In this document: one piece after another, positions 5,169 to 12,185 of the stretch
Layout of the letters: each line of letters begins with the position of its first letter
Numbering within the stretch: the stretch's first letter is position 1
From: a bacterium UBP6_UBA1177
Lineage (GTDB): Bacteria > UBP6 > UBA1177
NCBI GenBank assembly: GCA_002310995.1
Contig: DBYV01000009.1
Coordinates: 1 to 12,617 of the forward strand
Reading direction: 5' to 3'
Length of the DNA: 12,617 bases
The notes under the pieces: model-generated
Database searches by the model: none
What the model was told of the DNA's origin: nothing
Seen by the model: the letters and a program-made list of their open reading frames with translations, nothing else
Program-made: the position numbers and the translations under genes

Positions 5169-7323
5169 CTTCCTCTGAGGTATAGTAGTAATAATTGGAT
5201 TTGTAATAAGATGAATGATAGTACGAATAACCGTAATAAGATTTAAACTTCTTTTCCTTTTTGAAATCAAGGTTGTTGACAACTACTCCAAGACGAATAA
5301 TGCCGGGCTTCGAAATATTTGCAATTACAGACTTGAATACATCGCGCGGCGTTTCGCTGATATTGACGGCGAGTATCAATCCGTCGGTAAGAGGCGCAAT
5401 CGTTGCGGCATCACTTACAGGGCTTAGCGGCGGCGTATCAATGATAACGACATCATACTCCTCGGAGAACTCCTTTAAAACATCGGCAAAACGGGAACTT
5501 TCCAGAAGTTCGGCAGGGTTCGGCGGAATAATGCCGGCAGTAACAACGTCAAGTCCGTCATAAACATTTTTATTGACAACGTCTTCCTTCGAATGCTCAC
5601 CGACGATAAGAGTCGAAAGACCTTTTTCGTTCTTGAGACCGAAAACCTTATGGACTCTCGGTTTTCTCATGTCGGCATCTATTAGAAGCACCTTCTTACC
5701 GGCAACTGAATAACTCGCGGCAAGGTTTGATGAGACAATAGTCTTTCCCTCGTGCGGAACGGAACTCGTAACAAGCATGACTTTGAGCTTCGAATCAGGA
5801 TTGCTCAATTTGATATTAGTTCTGAGAGACCTGAAAGCTTCTACTGCAAGGTTCTTACCGCTTTTATCCTCAAAAGCGATTTCCTTAAACTGAGAAGTTT
5901 CCGGCTGCTGGAACTTCGGAATGATACCAAGAAGCGACTTACCGGAAATAGTTTCGACATCTTTGAAGCTCTTGAACTTGGTATCGAAAAACTCGACAAG
6001 GAAAACAGCAAGCGACGCAAGAACCAGTGCAATTGCAAACCCTGCGAGCAGAATTATCTGCTTTCTCGGCTTAACAGGAATCTTGGAAATAAGCGCACGG
6101 TCAATCATACGGATATTGTTGTTCTTCAGAAGCGCGCTGAGATCTGCCTCTTTTGATCTTTCAAGAACTATATCGTAAAGTTTTTTGTTCGTTTCGACTT
6201 CACGGCGCAGCTTGCTGTAATTTATATCCAGTTTATTAAGGTTAATCGCCTCTGTCTGCGATTCGGACAACATCTTGCGGTTCTTTTTCATCTCGTTGTC
6301 AAGCATTTTCATCTCAAGATTATAGCTGCTGATAACGCCCGCAATTTCGCTTTTAAAGGTCTTTTCAATATTTTCCTTGTCGGCCAGCAGAGTAACAACC
6401 TTAGGATGTTTTTCACCGTAAACCTGCTCTGACTCGTTTATTTTCGAAACAACTTCTAAATACTTAAGTTTAAGATTTCCGACAATCGGGTTTTCCTTGC
6501 TTATCTCCTTGAAAAAACCATCTTCGGGATTGTCGATATCAAGATGAGCGTACTCCTCGATCTTTGCCGAAAGAGCGTTTCGCCTAATCTCCTGATCTGT
6601 CAGCGTGTTTGTCAGTTTTATTATTCGATTTGACAAAAGCTCCTGCTTAGCCTCAAAAGTCGTAGCGAGAACATTGTTGCTCTGCTTGAACTCAAAAAGC
6701 ATCAATTCCGAATTCTCGAGATTCTGCTTAAGGCTCACACTCTGATCCATGAGCCATCTCGCAGCATCCTTCGTTTCAAAATACTTCTTTTCAAGGTTAA
6801 ATTCGATATAGGATGAAGCCACTGCGTTGGCGAGGAAAGCAGCCTTTTCGGGGTCCTTGTCTTCGACTGAGATACGCACGATATTACTGTTTTTCTGCGG
6901 CGTAACGGTAATCTTGGCCAGCAAAACCGAAACGGGATCAATATCCTTAATCAGAGCGGGGTCTATCTTCTCAAGATCAAAACCCAAATACTCGAGAACA
7001 TTCTCTCCCGGCACCATCTCAAGCACCTTCTGAGCAACAGCACGGCTTTGGATTATCTCATACTGAGTAGCATAATAATCCTTATTCGCGTAAAAACTGC
7101 CCTGAATTCCGCTCTGAACTACTTCCATGTTCCCACCGAGAACATTAGCCGCTTTGGGCTCAATCTCGATAGTTGCAGTCGAAGAATAAATTTTCTCCAT
7201 GCGGTATAGCTGAGCAACAGTAAAAGTCATCACGATCAGGATTATCGCAATAAAAAGGTATATATGCCTCTTCAACAAGGCAAGAATTTCCATTAAATCT
7301 ATTTCGCGTTCCTGCTCATTCAT
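5137..7323 (-). CDS. Wzc/GumC-type polysaccharide co-polymerase and tyrosine autokinase (BY-kinase)
   Basis: The protein has 728 residues, the usual size for a fused Wzz/BY-kinase. Order: a first membrane helix (about 21-39), a Wzz/PCP periplasmic domain with long coiled coils (about 45-415), PVKPRK before a second membrane helix (422-444), then a cytoplasmic kinase domain. The domain has EAFRSLRTN (495-503), Walker A VPHEGKT (522-528, Lys527), Walker A' LLIDADMRKPR (546-556), Walker B VVIIDTPP (625-632) and a C-terminal tail (696-714) with 11 tyrosines, the autophosphorylation cluster. Such proteins sit in the inner membrane, control chain length and link the cytoplasmic machinery to the OPX protein by cycles of tyrosine phosphorylation. 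The ATG overlaps the stop of the OPX gene by one base (TGATG), and the gene end overlaps the RlpA-like start. No matching low-molecular-weight phosphatase is in view. Confidence 0.96.
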   Translation of the reverse strand: MNEQEREIDLMEILALLKRHIYLFIAIILIVMTFTVAQLYRMEKIYSSTATIEIEPKAANVLGGNMEVVQSGIQGSFYANKDYYATQYEIIQSRAVAQKVLEMVPGENVLEYLGFDLEKIDPALIKDIDPVSVLLAKITVTPQKNSNIVRISVEDKDPEKAAFLANAVASSYIEFNLEKKYFETKDAARWLMDQSVSLKQNLENSELMLFEFKQSNNVLATTFEAKQELLSNRIIKLTNTLTDQEIRRNALSAKIEEYAHLDIDNPEDGFFKEISKENPIVGNLKLKYLEVVSKINESEQVYGEKHPKVVTLLADKENIEKTFKSEIAGVISSYNLEMKMLDNEMKKNRKMLSESQTEAINLNKLDINYSKLRREVETNKKLYDIVLERSKEADLSALLKNNNIRMIDRALISKIPVKPRKQIILLAGFAIALVLASLAVFLVEFFDTKFKSFKDVETISGKSLLGIIPKFQQPETSQFKEIAFEDKSGKNLAVEAFRSLRTNIKLSNPDSKLKVMLVTSSVPHEGKTIVSSNLAASYSVAGKKVLLIDADMRKPRVHKVFGLKNEKGLSTLIVGEHSKEDVVNKNVYDGLDVVTAGIIPPNPAELLESSRFADVLKEFSEEYDVVIIDTPPLSPVSDAATIAPLTDGLILAVNISETPRDVFKSVIANISKPGIIRLGVVVNNLDFKKEKKFKSYYGYSYYHSSYYKSNYYYYTSEEDGKIKKKKHS

Positions 7324-7961
7324 CAGAAGAATCTCTCTCCGACAAAAACTATATCTCCGGCATCAAGATAAAAATTTTCCTTGGCGCCGTTCACTATCGA
7401 TTTTATATCGACAACAAACCTTCGTTCCCTGCCATCACTACCTTTTCTTGTTACAACAACATTCGAAAGGTCGGCAAGATTGGTAAATCCGCCTGCAAGA
7501 CTTATTGCCTCAATAACACTCATGCTCCTTCTGATCGGAAAACTGCCAGCTTTCTTGACCTGTCCCAACACAAAAATCCTTTTGCTGACAAATTCCTCAA
7601 CCAAAACCGTAACATTCGGATCTTTCAGATAGCCTTCCTTAAGTTTTGAGGAAATCTTCGTAGCAAGCGTAAAAATATTGAGTCCGTCAACTTTTATTTC
7701 TCCAATAAAAGGAAAATTAATGTAACCTTCCGGACTTACTTGATAAACACCGGAAAGTTCTTTTTCATTATAGACCTGAATATTGATTTTGTCGCCTGCA
7801 CCAATGAAAGACAGATGTTCTTCTTCACCGTCGACACCGTTTTCAGCGGAAGTCTGGGAACTTACCTGTCTGTCAGAATTATTTTCACCGACTCTGATTG
7901 TGCAGGAAACAAAAAGCGACAAACTAAAAAAAAATAACAACTTTGGGAGAAGTCTGTTCAT
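7323..7961 (-). CDS. Short Wza-type polysaccharide export (OPX) protein, probable lipoprotein
   Basis: The protein has 212 residues. The signal sequence ends at LFVSC with Cys20 (a plausible lipobox, Phe at -3). A poly_export domain follows (about 52-125): GAGDKINIQVYNEKEL, then VSPEGYINFPFIGEIKVDGL. After it comes one SLBB domain (about 128-208): KRIFVLGQVKKAGSFPI, MSVIEAISLAGGFT, and AGDIVFV near the end. It stops six residues past that point (GERFF), so it lacks the extra SLBB and the C-terminal amphipathic helix by which E. coli Wza spans the outer membrane. Proteins of this short form depend on a separate beta-barrel, and one is encoded 5 bp upstream. The start has only a weak ribosome site and is likely coupled to the barrel gene; its stop overlaps the kinase ATG. 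Family assignment is firm. Confidence 0.94.
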   Translation of the reverse strand: MNRLLPKLLFFFSLSLFVSCTIRVGENNSDRQVSSQTSAENGVDGEEEHLSFIGAGDKINIQVYNEKELSGVYQVSPEGYINFPFIGEIKVDGLNIFTLATKISSKLKEGYLKDPNVTVLVEEFVSKRIFVLGQVKKAGSFPIRRSMSVIEAISLAGGFTNLADLSNVVVTRKGSDGRERRFVVDIKSIVNGAKENFYLDAGDIVFVGERFF

Positions 7962-7966
7962 CCGAA

Positions 7967-9388
7967 TTAGTAATCCAGAACTATTGAAAGCATTACCCTG
8001 TGGTCTATATAATCATAATGGGTAGCCATCGTGCGGGTATAATTCTTTTCAGCATCAGCTGCGTTGTTGTAATTCGTAGTAGAAGTCCTTATATAATCCG
8101 TATCTTTGTATTCAAGAGTGTAACCAAGCTTGAGACCGAACCACGGGAAAATAGCATAAGAAAGCGCAGGAGCAAAGTTTATAAGGTGATCTCTACGTTT
8201 TCCTTTCGGCATAAGAACCGAGTATGTAACAGAAGAGCCATCTTCGTATTCGGTAACTCTCTGGTAAGAGCCGTCCTCAGCCTGAGTGTACTCATCATCA
8301 CTGCTGAACTCTATATTTTTACCATACATGATGTAAGAATAACTGAAACTCATAGAAGCAAGGAAGTATTTTGCAAACTGCTGTCTGAAATTCAGATAAA
8401 CTTTATGCGTCGAATTATACTGGAAATAAGCAGAAGGACGCATATTTTTAAGGTAACCTACAACAAAACCTGTATCCTGATATTTGAAAATCAACTCAGC
8501 ATTTGCATTGTAGTCATGGTGAACACTTTTAGCGACATTTGCCGAATAACCGGCAGCAATTTTAGCTGAAATGATAGGAGTGATCTGACTCATTACACCA
8601 AGAAAGATATTTATCGGAACAGCCCTTGATTCATCACGCAGTTTCGATTCATAGTAATCCTGATATTTTGTCGAAAAAGATGCAAAAGCCAGTGTTTTCG
8701 GGAGGAATTTCCATCTTCCGAAAAGATCAATGAAAGGAGCAATATAGTTATAATCCTTATAAGTGCTTTTGTCTTTAGACTGTTCAAGGTAGTTGATATC
8801 AAAACCGAGTTTAATCTTTCCGTAAAGTACATCTTCGATGCTCTTGAATGCGACACCAAGAGCAAAAGAATCCATAAGGTTTCTGTTCTTTCCGGAAAGT
8901 TCCTGACCATCAGGTGTCGAAGATCTCGAAAGAGAGTTTGTGAAATCAAATATAATAAGACCGTCTTTGTTGAATTCTCCAAGAAGATCAGACCTCAAAT
9001 CAAGTTCGGAAAGTTTCTTTGCAGTTTTGCTGTTTTCAATACCAAGATAGTGGTTATAGTCAAGAAGCATCGAAAAACCGAGAGTTTTTTTGTCGTCATC
9101 AAGTTTAATACGTAGAGACGGGCTATAGTGAAGAATCATATCCGAAAGAATTTCAGTTTTCTTTTCCGCACCGTTATCTACTCTTGAATCAGTGGTTACT
9201 GTATCTTCCGAAGCTTTAGTAATGTTGGATTCGAATTCCGGATTGATAGCTATACCAACATTAAGAACTGTATCTTTTGTTATCTTGAAACCTTTTTCCG
9301 GAGCATCATCCGAAAATGCATATACAGGAAAAATCATAACAAGCAGTGCAAAACAAACTGCTGAGAAAAAAATTCTGTTAGTTGTCAT
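7967..9388 (-). CDS. Outer-membrane beta-barrel protein, likely polysaccharide export barrel (EpsX/VpsM-like)
   Basis: The protein has 473 residues. A signal peptide is cut after VYA (residue 24). The mature part consists of repeated amphipathic stretches with alternating aromatic/hydrophobic and polar residues (for example near the start SMLLDYNHYLGI and near the end FGLKLGYTLEYKDTDY) separated by polar loops. It ends in LSIVLDY with a terminal aromatic residue, the usual outer-membrane barrel signature. The C-terminal half resembles the broad BBP2-type porin class; I do not recognise a closer family. Its place 5 bp before a short OPX gene argues that it is the outer-membrane pore partner of that protein rather than a general porin. 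Strand number is not something I can count reliably, but the size suits about 18 strands. The ribosome site is modest (AGG about 9 nt before the ATG), 28 bp after the preceding gene. Confidence 0.82.
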   Translation of the reverse strand: MTTNRIFFSAVCFALLVMIFPVYAFSDDAPEKGFKITKDTVLNVGIAINPEFESNITKASEDTVTTDSRVDNGAEKKTEILSDMILHYSPSLRIKLDDDKKTLGFSMLLDYNHYLGIENSKTAKKLSELDLRSDLLGEFNKDGLIIFDFTNSLSRSSTPDGQELSGKNRNLMDSFALGVAFKSIEDVLYGKIKLGFDINYLEQSKDKSTYKDYNYIAPFIDLFGRWKFLPKTLAFASFSTKYQDYYESKLRDESRAVPINIFLGVMSQITPIISAKIAAGYSANVAKSVHHDYNANAELIFKYQDTGFVVGYLKNMRPSAYFQYNSTHKVYLNFRQQFAKYFLASMSFSYSYIMYGKNIEFSSDDEYTQAEDGSYQRVTEYEDGSSVTYSVLMPKGKRRDHLINFAPALSYAIFPWFGLKLGYTLEYKDTDYIRTSTTNYNNAADAEKNYTRTMATHYDYIDHRVMLSIVLDY

Positions 9389-9416
9389 CTTACATTACCT
9401 AAAAAAACAATCATGA

Positions 9417-10100
9417 TTACATAGTAGGACTTTGCTCTTCCTGTTCAGGAACCTGCTCCTCAATCTGAGCAGCGTCTTCAGGAGCTTCAGCTGGAGTAGT
9501 AGCAGGAGCTACATCAGCAGTAGAAGAACCATCATTTGTGGTCTGAATAACACCGCTTGCGTCAATACCTGCAACGTCTGCGGTATCGGAACCTTCAATC
9601 GCACCACGGTTTGTCTCAGTAGGCATATCATTTCCTACATTAATATTCATTGCGCTTGAAACACCACCGCTCTTTACATTTGTTGATGTTTTCTGCAACT
9701 CGGATTTAGTCTGTTGCTTAGGAGCATTAGAAGGCTCGCAACCTTGAGCATCAGCCAACAATTTATCTGCCATTGTTGCCATATCTCCCAAAATAGGAAG
9801 CTGACTTTGAGCTTCTGAGATTTTACCGGCAGCAAGAGAAGCAGAAATTTTAGCCAGCAGAGCCGATGCTCCACTGGACAATCTTGTCGCTTCAGCTAAA
9901 TACTTGCCGACACATCCTTTCCACTTTTGATCCTTCGCGGCAGAAGCTTCAGCATTTACACTGTTTATCTGTGCCTGAACTTCAGAAATCTTACTTGCCT
10001 TTGCCTGAGCATCATCTTTAATAGCAGAAGCATCATCTGCATAAAGTAAAGATGCAAACACTAAAGAAACAAATAATAAAACAAATTTTGAAAAAGACAT
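9417..10100 (-). CDS. Exported helical protein of unknown function
   Basis: I do not recognise this 227-residue protein. A clear signal peptide (1-21, cut before DDAS) is followed by an alanine/lysine/glutamine-rich helical region (about 25-120), probably a coiled coil or helical bundle. That region includes the segment KWKGCVGKYLAEATRL and has two cysteines (63 and 121) that could form a disulfide. Residues 125-227 are low complexity, rich in Ser, Thr, Ala, Gly and Glu, ending in an acidic PEQEEQSPTM tail. It should be periplasmic or surface-located. A GAGGTG ribosome site precedes the ATG by 5 nt. It lies 17 bp after the AgmX-like gene and 28 bp before the barrel gene, so it belongs to the operon and links its two modules. 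A structural or adaptor role is only inference. Confidence 0.85.
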   Translation of the reverse strand: MSFSKFVLLFVSLVFASLLYADDASAIKDDAQAKASKISEVQAQINSVNAEASAAKDQKWKGCVGKYLAEATRLSSGASALLAKISASLAAGKISEAQSQLPILGDMATMADKLLADAQGCEPSNAPKQQTKSELQKTSTNVKSGGVSSAMNINVGNDMPTETNRGAIEGSDTADVAGIDASGVIQTTNDGSSTADVAPATTPAEAPEDAAQIEEQVPEQEEQSPTM

Positions 10101-10117
10101 ATTACACCTCTATTAAC

Positions 10118-11518
10118 TTAATTGCTGAACATGAACGGGAAAGTAACACTCGCAGGACCACCTTCCGGTTTCGGGAAACGCAACCTGCTGATAACACCCT
10201 TGATGCACTTTATAGTTTCGGCATCTTTAAGTGTATCTTCCGCTATATCGATACTTTCAACACGTCCTTTTTCATTTATCAAAATAGTAACAGAAACTTT
10301 ACCTTTCAAAGTCGGATTAGCAAGAAGAGCCTTATCATAACAACGTTTTACCGCTGCGCTGCTGCCTCTGATAGTTTTTGCTACGCTTGCGGAATCGACA
10401 GCGCCGTCGACTTCAGTTTTGCCGACCGAAGCCTTGCCGACAACAGCTTTTTCAGCTCTTCCTTTAACTGCAACCGCACCTTCGGATTTTTCGACTTTAA
10501 GATCATCAATTTTAGCTGTTTCGACAGCTCCGGCATCACCCTTTCTGCTACGCTGAGAAGAACTTGTAGCAACACCGATCTGTTTTACACCGGAAAGAGC
10601 TGTATCAATATCTCTATCTTTGCCGCCGTCACCTAGAACATCTGTGATAAAACCGCCTGTTCCGCCTTCACCAACTGAACCGATCATCTTCAAAAGACCT
10701 TTTCCAGCAACTTTTTTCTGCATTTCAGCAACACGAATCGACTCTTCACGCTGGATAGTAGAAGCATCCCTCGGCTTTTCAATTTTCTTGGGAGCTGCTT
10801 CCTGCGGTTGTTCGGCAACTTTTTTAGTAGCTTTTGCCGCAGTTGCCTGTGCATTAGGATCAATTTCCTTTTCTTCTTTCGGAGTCTTATCTTCTAATTC
10901 TTTTTCTTCTATCACTTCATCCTTAGTTTCGAGTTCCGGAGCAATAAGTTTTGCAAAACGGTTGGGAACATCCGCGAGTTCCACAGGCTCCGGCTTCGGA
11001 ACAGACATAAGATAAATAGCAAAGAAAAAGTAACCGAAAACCATAATGACCAACTCTATCGAAACAAAAGGCCAGTCAACATGCTGTGTCCACGACCCTC
11101 TGATTGACTTCGGCAGTCTCAATTTCGGAGGTTTCGGCGAAGGAACCACGAATTGAAACAGTACTATTGCATTCCCGATAAGAATTTTACCGCGATAATC
11201 TTCAGAAATAGGCAGAACATAATCATCGCCGCGTTTTTTCAACGTCCCGCTTTTGATCAAATCTTCGATTTCTCTCGGCTCTCCCTTCAGAAAAATCTTA
11301 CCAGTCATCTTTTGGGTAAGAACAAGTTCATAGCGCCCTGATCTGAAATAAAACATCGGGAATTTGCCGGACAAAAAAGAAGAAGGCACAACAAAATGCG
11401 CTTTTTCCGAATCACCTATAAAAACCGTCTCAGCTTTTCTGAATACCTGCTCGTCAAGGATTCGGCCGTTCTGAATAACGCCGACCCTTAAGACCTTATC
11501 TGATATCCCCTGGGGCAT
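10118..11518 (-). CDS. AgmX/PglI C-terminal domain protein (GltG/GltJ-like, TonB-like envelope protein)
   Basis: The protein has 466 residues. Residues 1-125 form a cytoplasmic FHA-like or GltG-like beta domain (VIQNGRI, GDSEKAHFVVP, then RGKILIGNAIVLFQFVVP). One membrane helix (about 151-171) follows. A periplasmic stretch rich in Glu/Lys/Pro (175-270) leads to a Gly-rich block (GKGLLKMIGSVGEGGTGG and DIDTALSGVKQIG). The C-terminal AgmX/PglI domain (about 376-464) has RGSSAAVKRCYDKALLANP, GKVSVTILINEKGRVESI and LRFPKPEGGPASVTFPF; Cys393 and Cys438 may pair. The domain is related in plan to the TonB C-terminus and occurs in myxobacterial gliding/adventurous-motility and sporulation-coat machines. 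It follows two ExbD/TolR genes, as expected for a protein driven by a proton-powered stator. A CGAGG ribosome site lies 5 nt before the ATG. Family call is good; the exact homologue and role are inferred. Confidence 0.88.
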   Translation of the reverse strand: MPQGISDKVLRVGVIQNGRILDEQVFRKAETVFIGDSEKAHFVVPSSFLSGKFPMFYFRSGRYELVLTQKMTGKIFLKGEPREIEDLIKSGTLKKRGDDYVLPISEDYRGKILIGNAIVLFQFVVPSPKPPKLRLPKSIRGSWTQHVDWPFVSIELVIMVFGYFFFAIYLMSVPKPEPVELADVPNRFAKLIAPELETKDEVIEEKELEDKTPKEEKEIDPNAQATAAKATKKVAEQPQEAAPKKIEKPRDASTIQREESIRVAEMQKKVAGKGLLKMIGSVGEGGTGGFITDVLGDGGKDRDIDTALSGVKQIGVATSSSQRSRKGDAGAVETAKIDDLKVEKSEGAVAVKGRAEKAVVGKASVGKTEVDGAVDSASVAKTIRGSSAAVKRCYDKALLANPTLKGKVSVTILINEKGRVESIDIAEDTLKDAETIKCIKGVISRLRFPKPEGGPASVTFPFMFSN

Positions 11519-11550
11519 AACAACCTCGTAAAATGCAATAATAATCTTTC

Positions 11551-11582
11551 AAAAAACCGTGACCGGCAATTTAATGCCGGCC
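11551..11582 (-). terminator. Intrinsic-terminator-like hairpin between ExbD-like and AgmX-like genes
   Basis: On the - strand an 8-bp stem (GGCCGGCA with TGCCGGTC, one G-U pair, loop TTAAAT; 11561-11582) is followed after ACGG by six T (11551-11556). It lies 14 bp past the ExbD-like stop and 32 bp before the AgmX-like ATG. The form is that of a Rho-independent terminator. Because the next genes are functionally tied to the upstream ones, it may be a partial terminator that lowers downstream expression rather than an operon end. Confidence 0.65.
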
Positions 11583-11596
11583 ACATAAACACAATA

Positions 11597-12172
11597 CTAA
11601 CCAGCTGTGGAAATTGTAGCGAACTTAAAGTTCGAGAATTCCGCCTGACCGGCCGTATACATAACCTCTGTCAACAAACGATATGGGCTTTCCTTGTCCA
11701 TAACGATCGTGCAGACTCCGTCAAATTTGAGAGTCGGGTTGATAGCTTCAAGACGTCTTTTCTTTTCAACTGCCTCGACAAGTGCTTTGTTCAAGGGAAT
11801 AATGAAATAAGCGTCTTCGCCACCGCGTTTCTGAGAAGCCTCAACTTTTCCGTCTTTTACAACCGAAACCGGTTCATTGTCAACAACTATTGAAGACTTT
11901 GCAACCGTAACAGTAACAGTCGCAGCTGGCTGCAACAATGAAGTAGACTTCGGAATATCCAAATCTGGTCCTGGAGTAATGTTGACAGGATCTGTAGCAT
12001 AACTCTTAAGCAAGAAAACAAGCATAATTGTAAGAATATCCATCAACGAGTTAATGTTTAATTTCTGCCCGCCTTCACTCTCTCTGCCAGTTTTAGATTT
12101 TTTCCTGCTCATCAGGATTTCTTCTTCATAATTTTCCGGGAGGTATTCGTAAGTTTTGTTTTCTTCTGCCAT
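11597..12172 (-). CDS. ExbD/TolR-family biopolymer transport protein (second of a tandem pair)
   Basis: The protein has 191 residues. A charged cytoplasmic N-terminus (1-37) is followed by a single membrane helix NINSLMDILTIMLVFLLKSYA (39-59), in which Asp45 sits at the position of the proton-carrying aspartate of ExbD/TolR. The periplasmic domain (about 65-191) has the ExbD fold elements: VTVTVAKSSIVVDNEPV, PLNKALVEAVEKKR, and VCTIVMDKESPYRLLTEVMYTAGQAEFSNFKFATI. Such subunits combine with ExbB/TolQ to form an inner-membrane proton channel that powers TonB-, Tol- or Glt/Agl-type machines. The start is supported by AGGAGGG 4 nt upstream, which overlaps the stop of the preceding ExbD-like gene; a second ATG at residue 21 has no such site. 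No ExbB/TolQ gene is visible and it may lie to the right of the window. Confidence 0.92.
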   Translation of the reverse strand: MAEENKTYEYLPENYEEEILMSRKKSKTGRESEGGQKLNINSLMDILTIMLVFLLKSYATDPVNITPGPDLDIPKSTSLLQPAATVTVTVAKSSIVVDNEPVSVVKDGKVEASQKRGGEDAYFIIPLNKALVEAVEKKRRLEAINPTLKFDGVCTIVMDKESPYRLLTEVMYTAGQAEFSNFKFATISTAG

Positions 12173-12176
12173 AATA

Positions 12177-12185
12177 CCCTCCTTA
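12177..12185 (-). promoter_or_regulatory. Shine-Dalgarno site overlapping the upstream ExbD stop
   Basis: The - strand reads TAAGGAGGG: the TAA stop of the first ExbD-like gene overlaps the ribosome site of the second, which starts 4 nt later at 12172. This supports coupled translation of the pair and decides the second gene's start. Confidence 0.8.

Noticed and set aside
5169..5282. N-terminal extension of the RlpA-like protein from an ATG at 5282
   Set aside because: The extra 38 residues lie wholly inside the BY-kinase gene, precede the signal peptide and look like out-of-frame translation; a ribosome site supports 5168.
9401..9418. AATCATGATT palindrome followed by a seven-T run on the - strand, as a terminator
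   Set aside because: The palindrome has no loop and is AT-rich, so it would not form a stable stem; it also overlaps the stop codon of the upstream gene within a close-packed operon.
10052..10636. + strand open frame (194 codons) opposite the AgmX-like C-terminus
   Set aside because: Antisense to a conserved domain, Ser/Phe/Asn-rich with no recognisable motif.
11519..11576. Promoter for the AgmX-like gene (TTGCCG and GATTAT, 17-nt spacing, - strand)
   Set aside because: Only about four of six bases match in each box and the -35 lies in the terminator stem; too weak to list.
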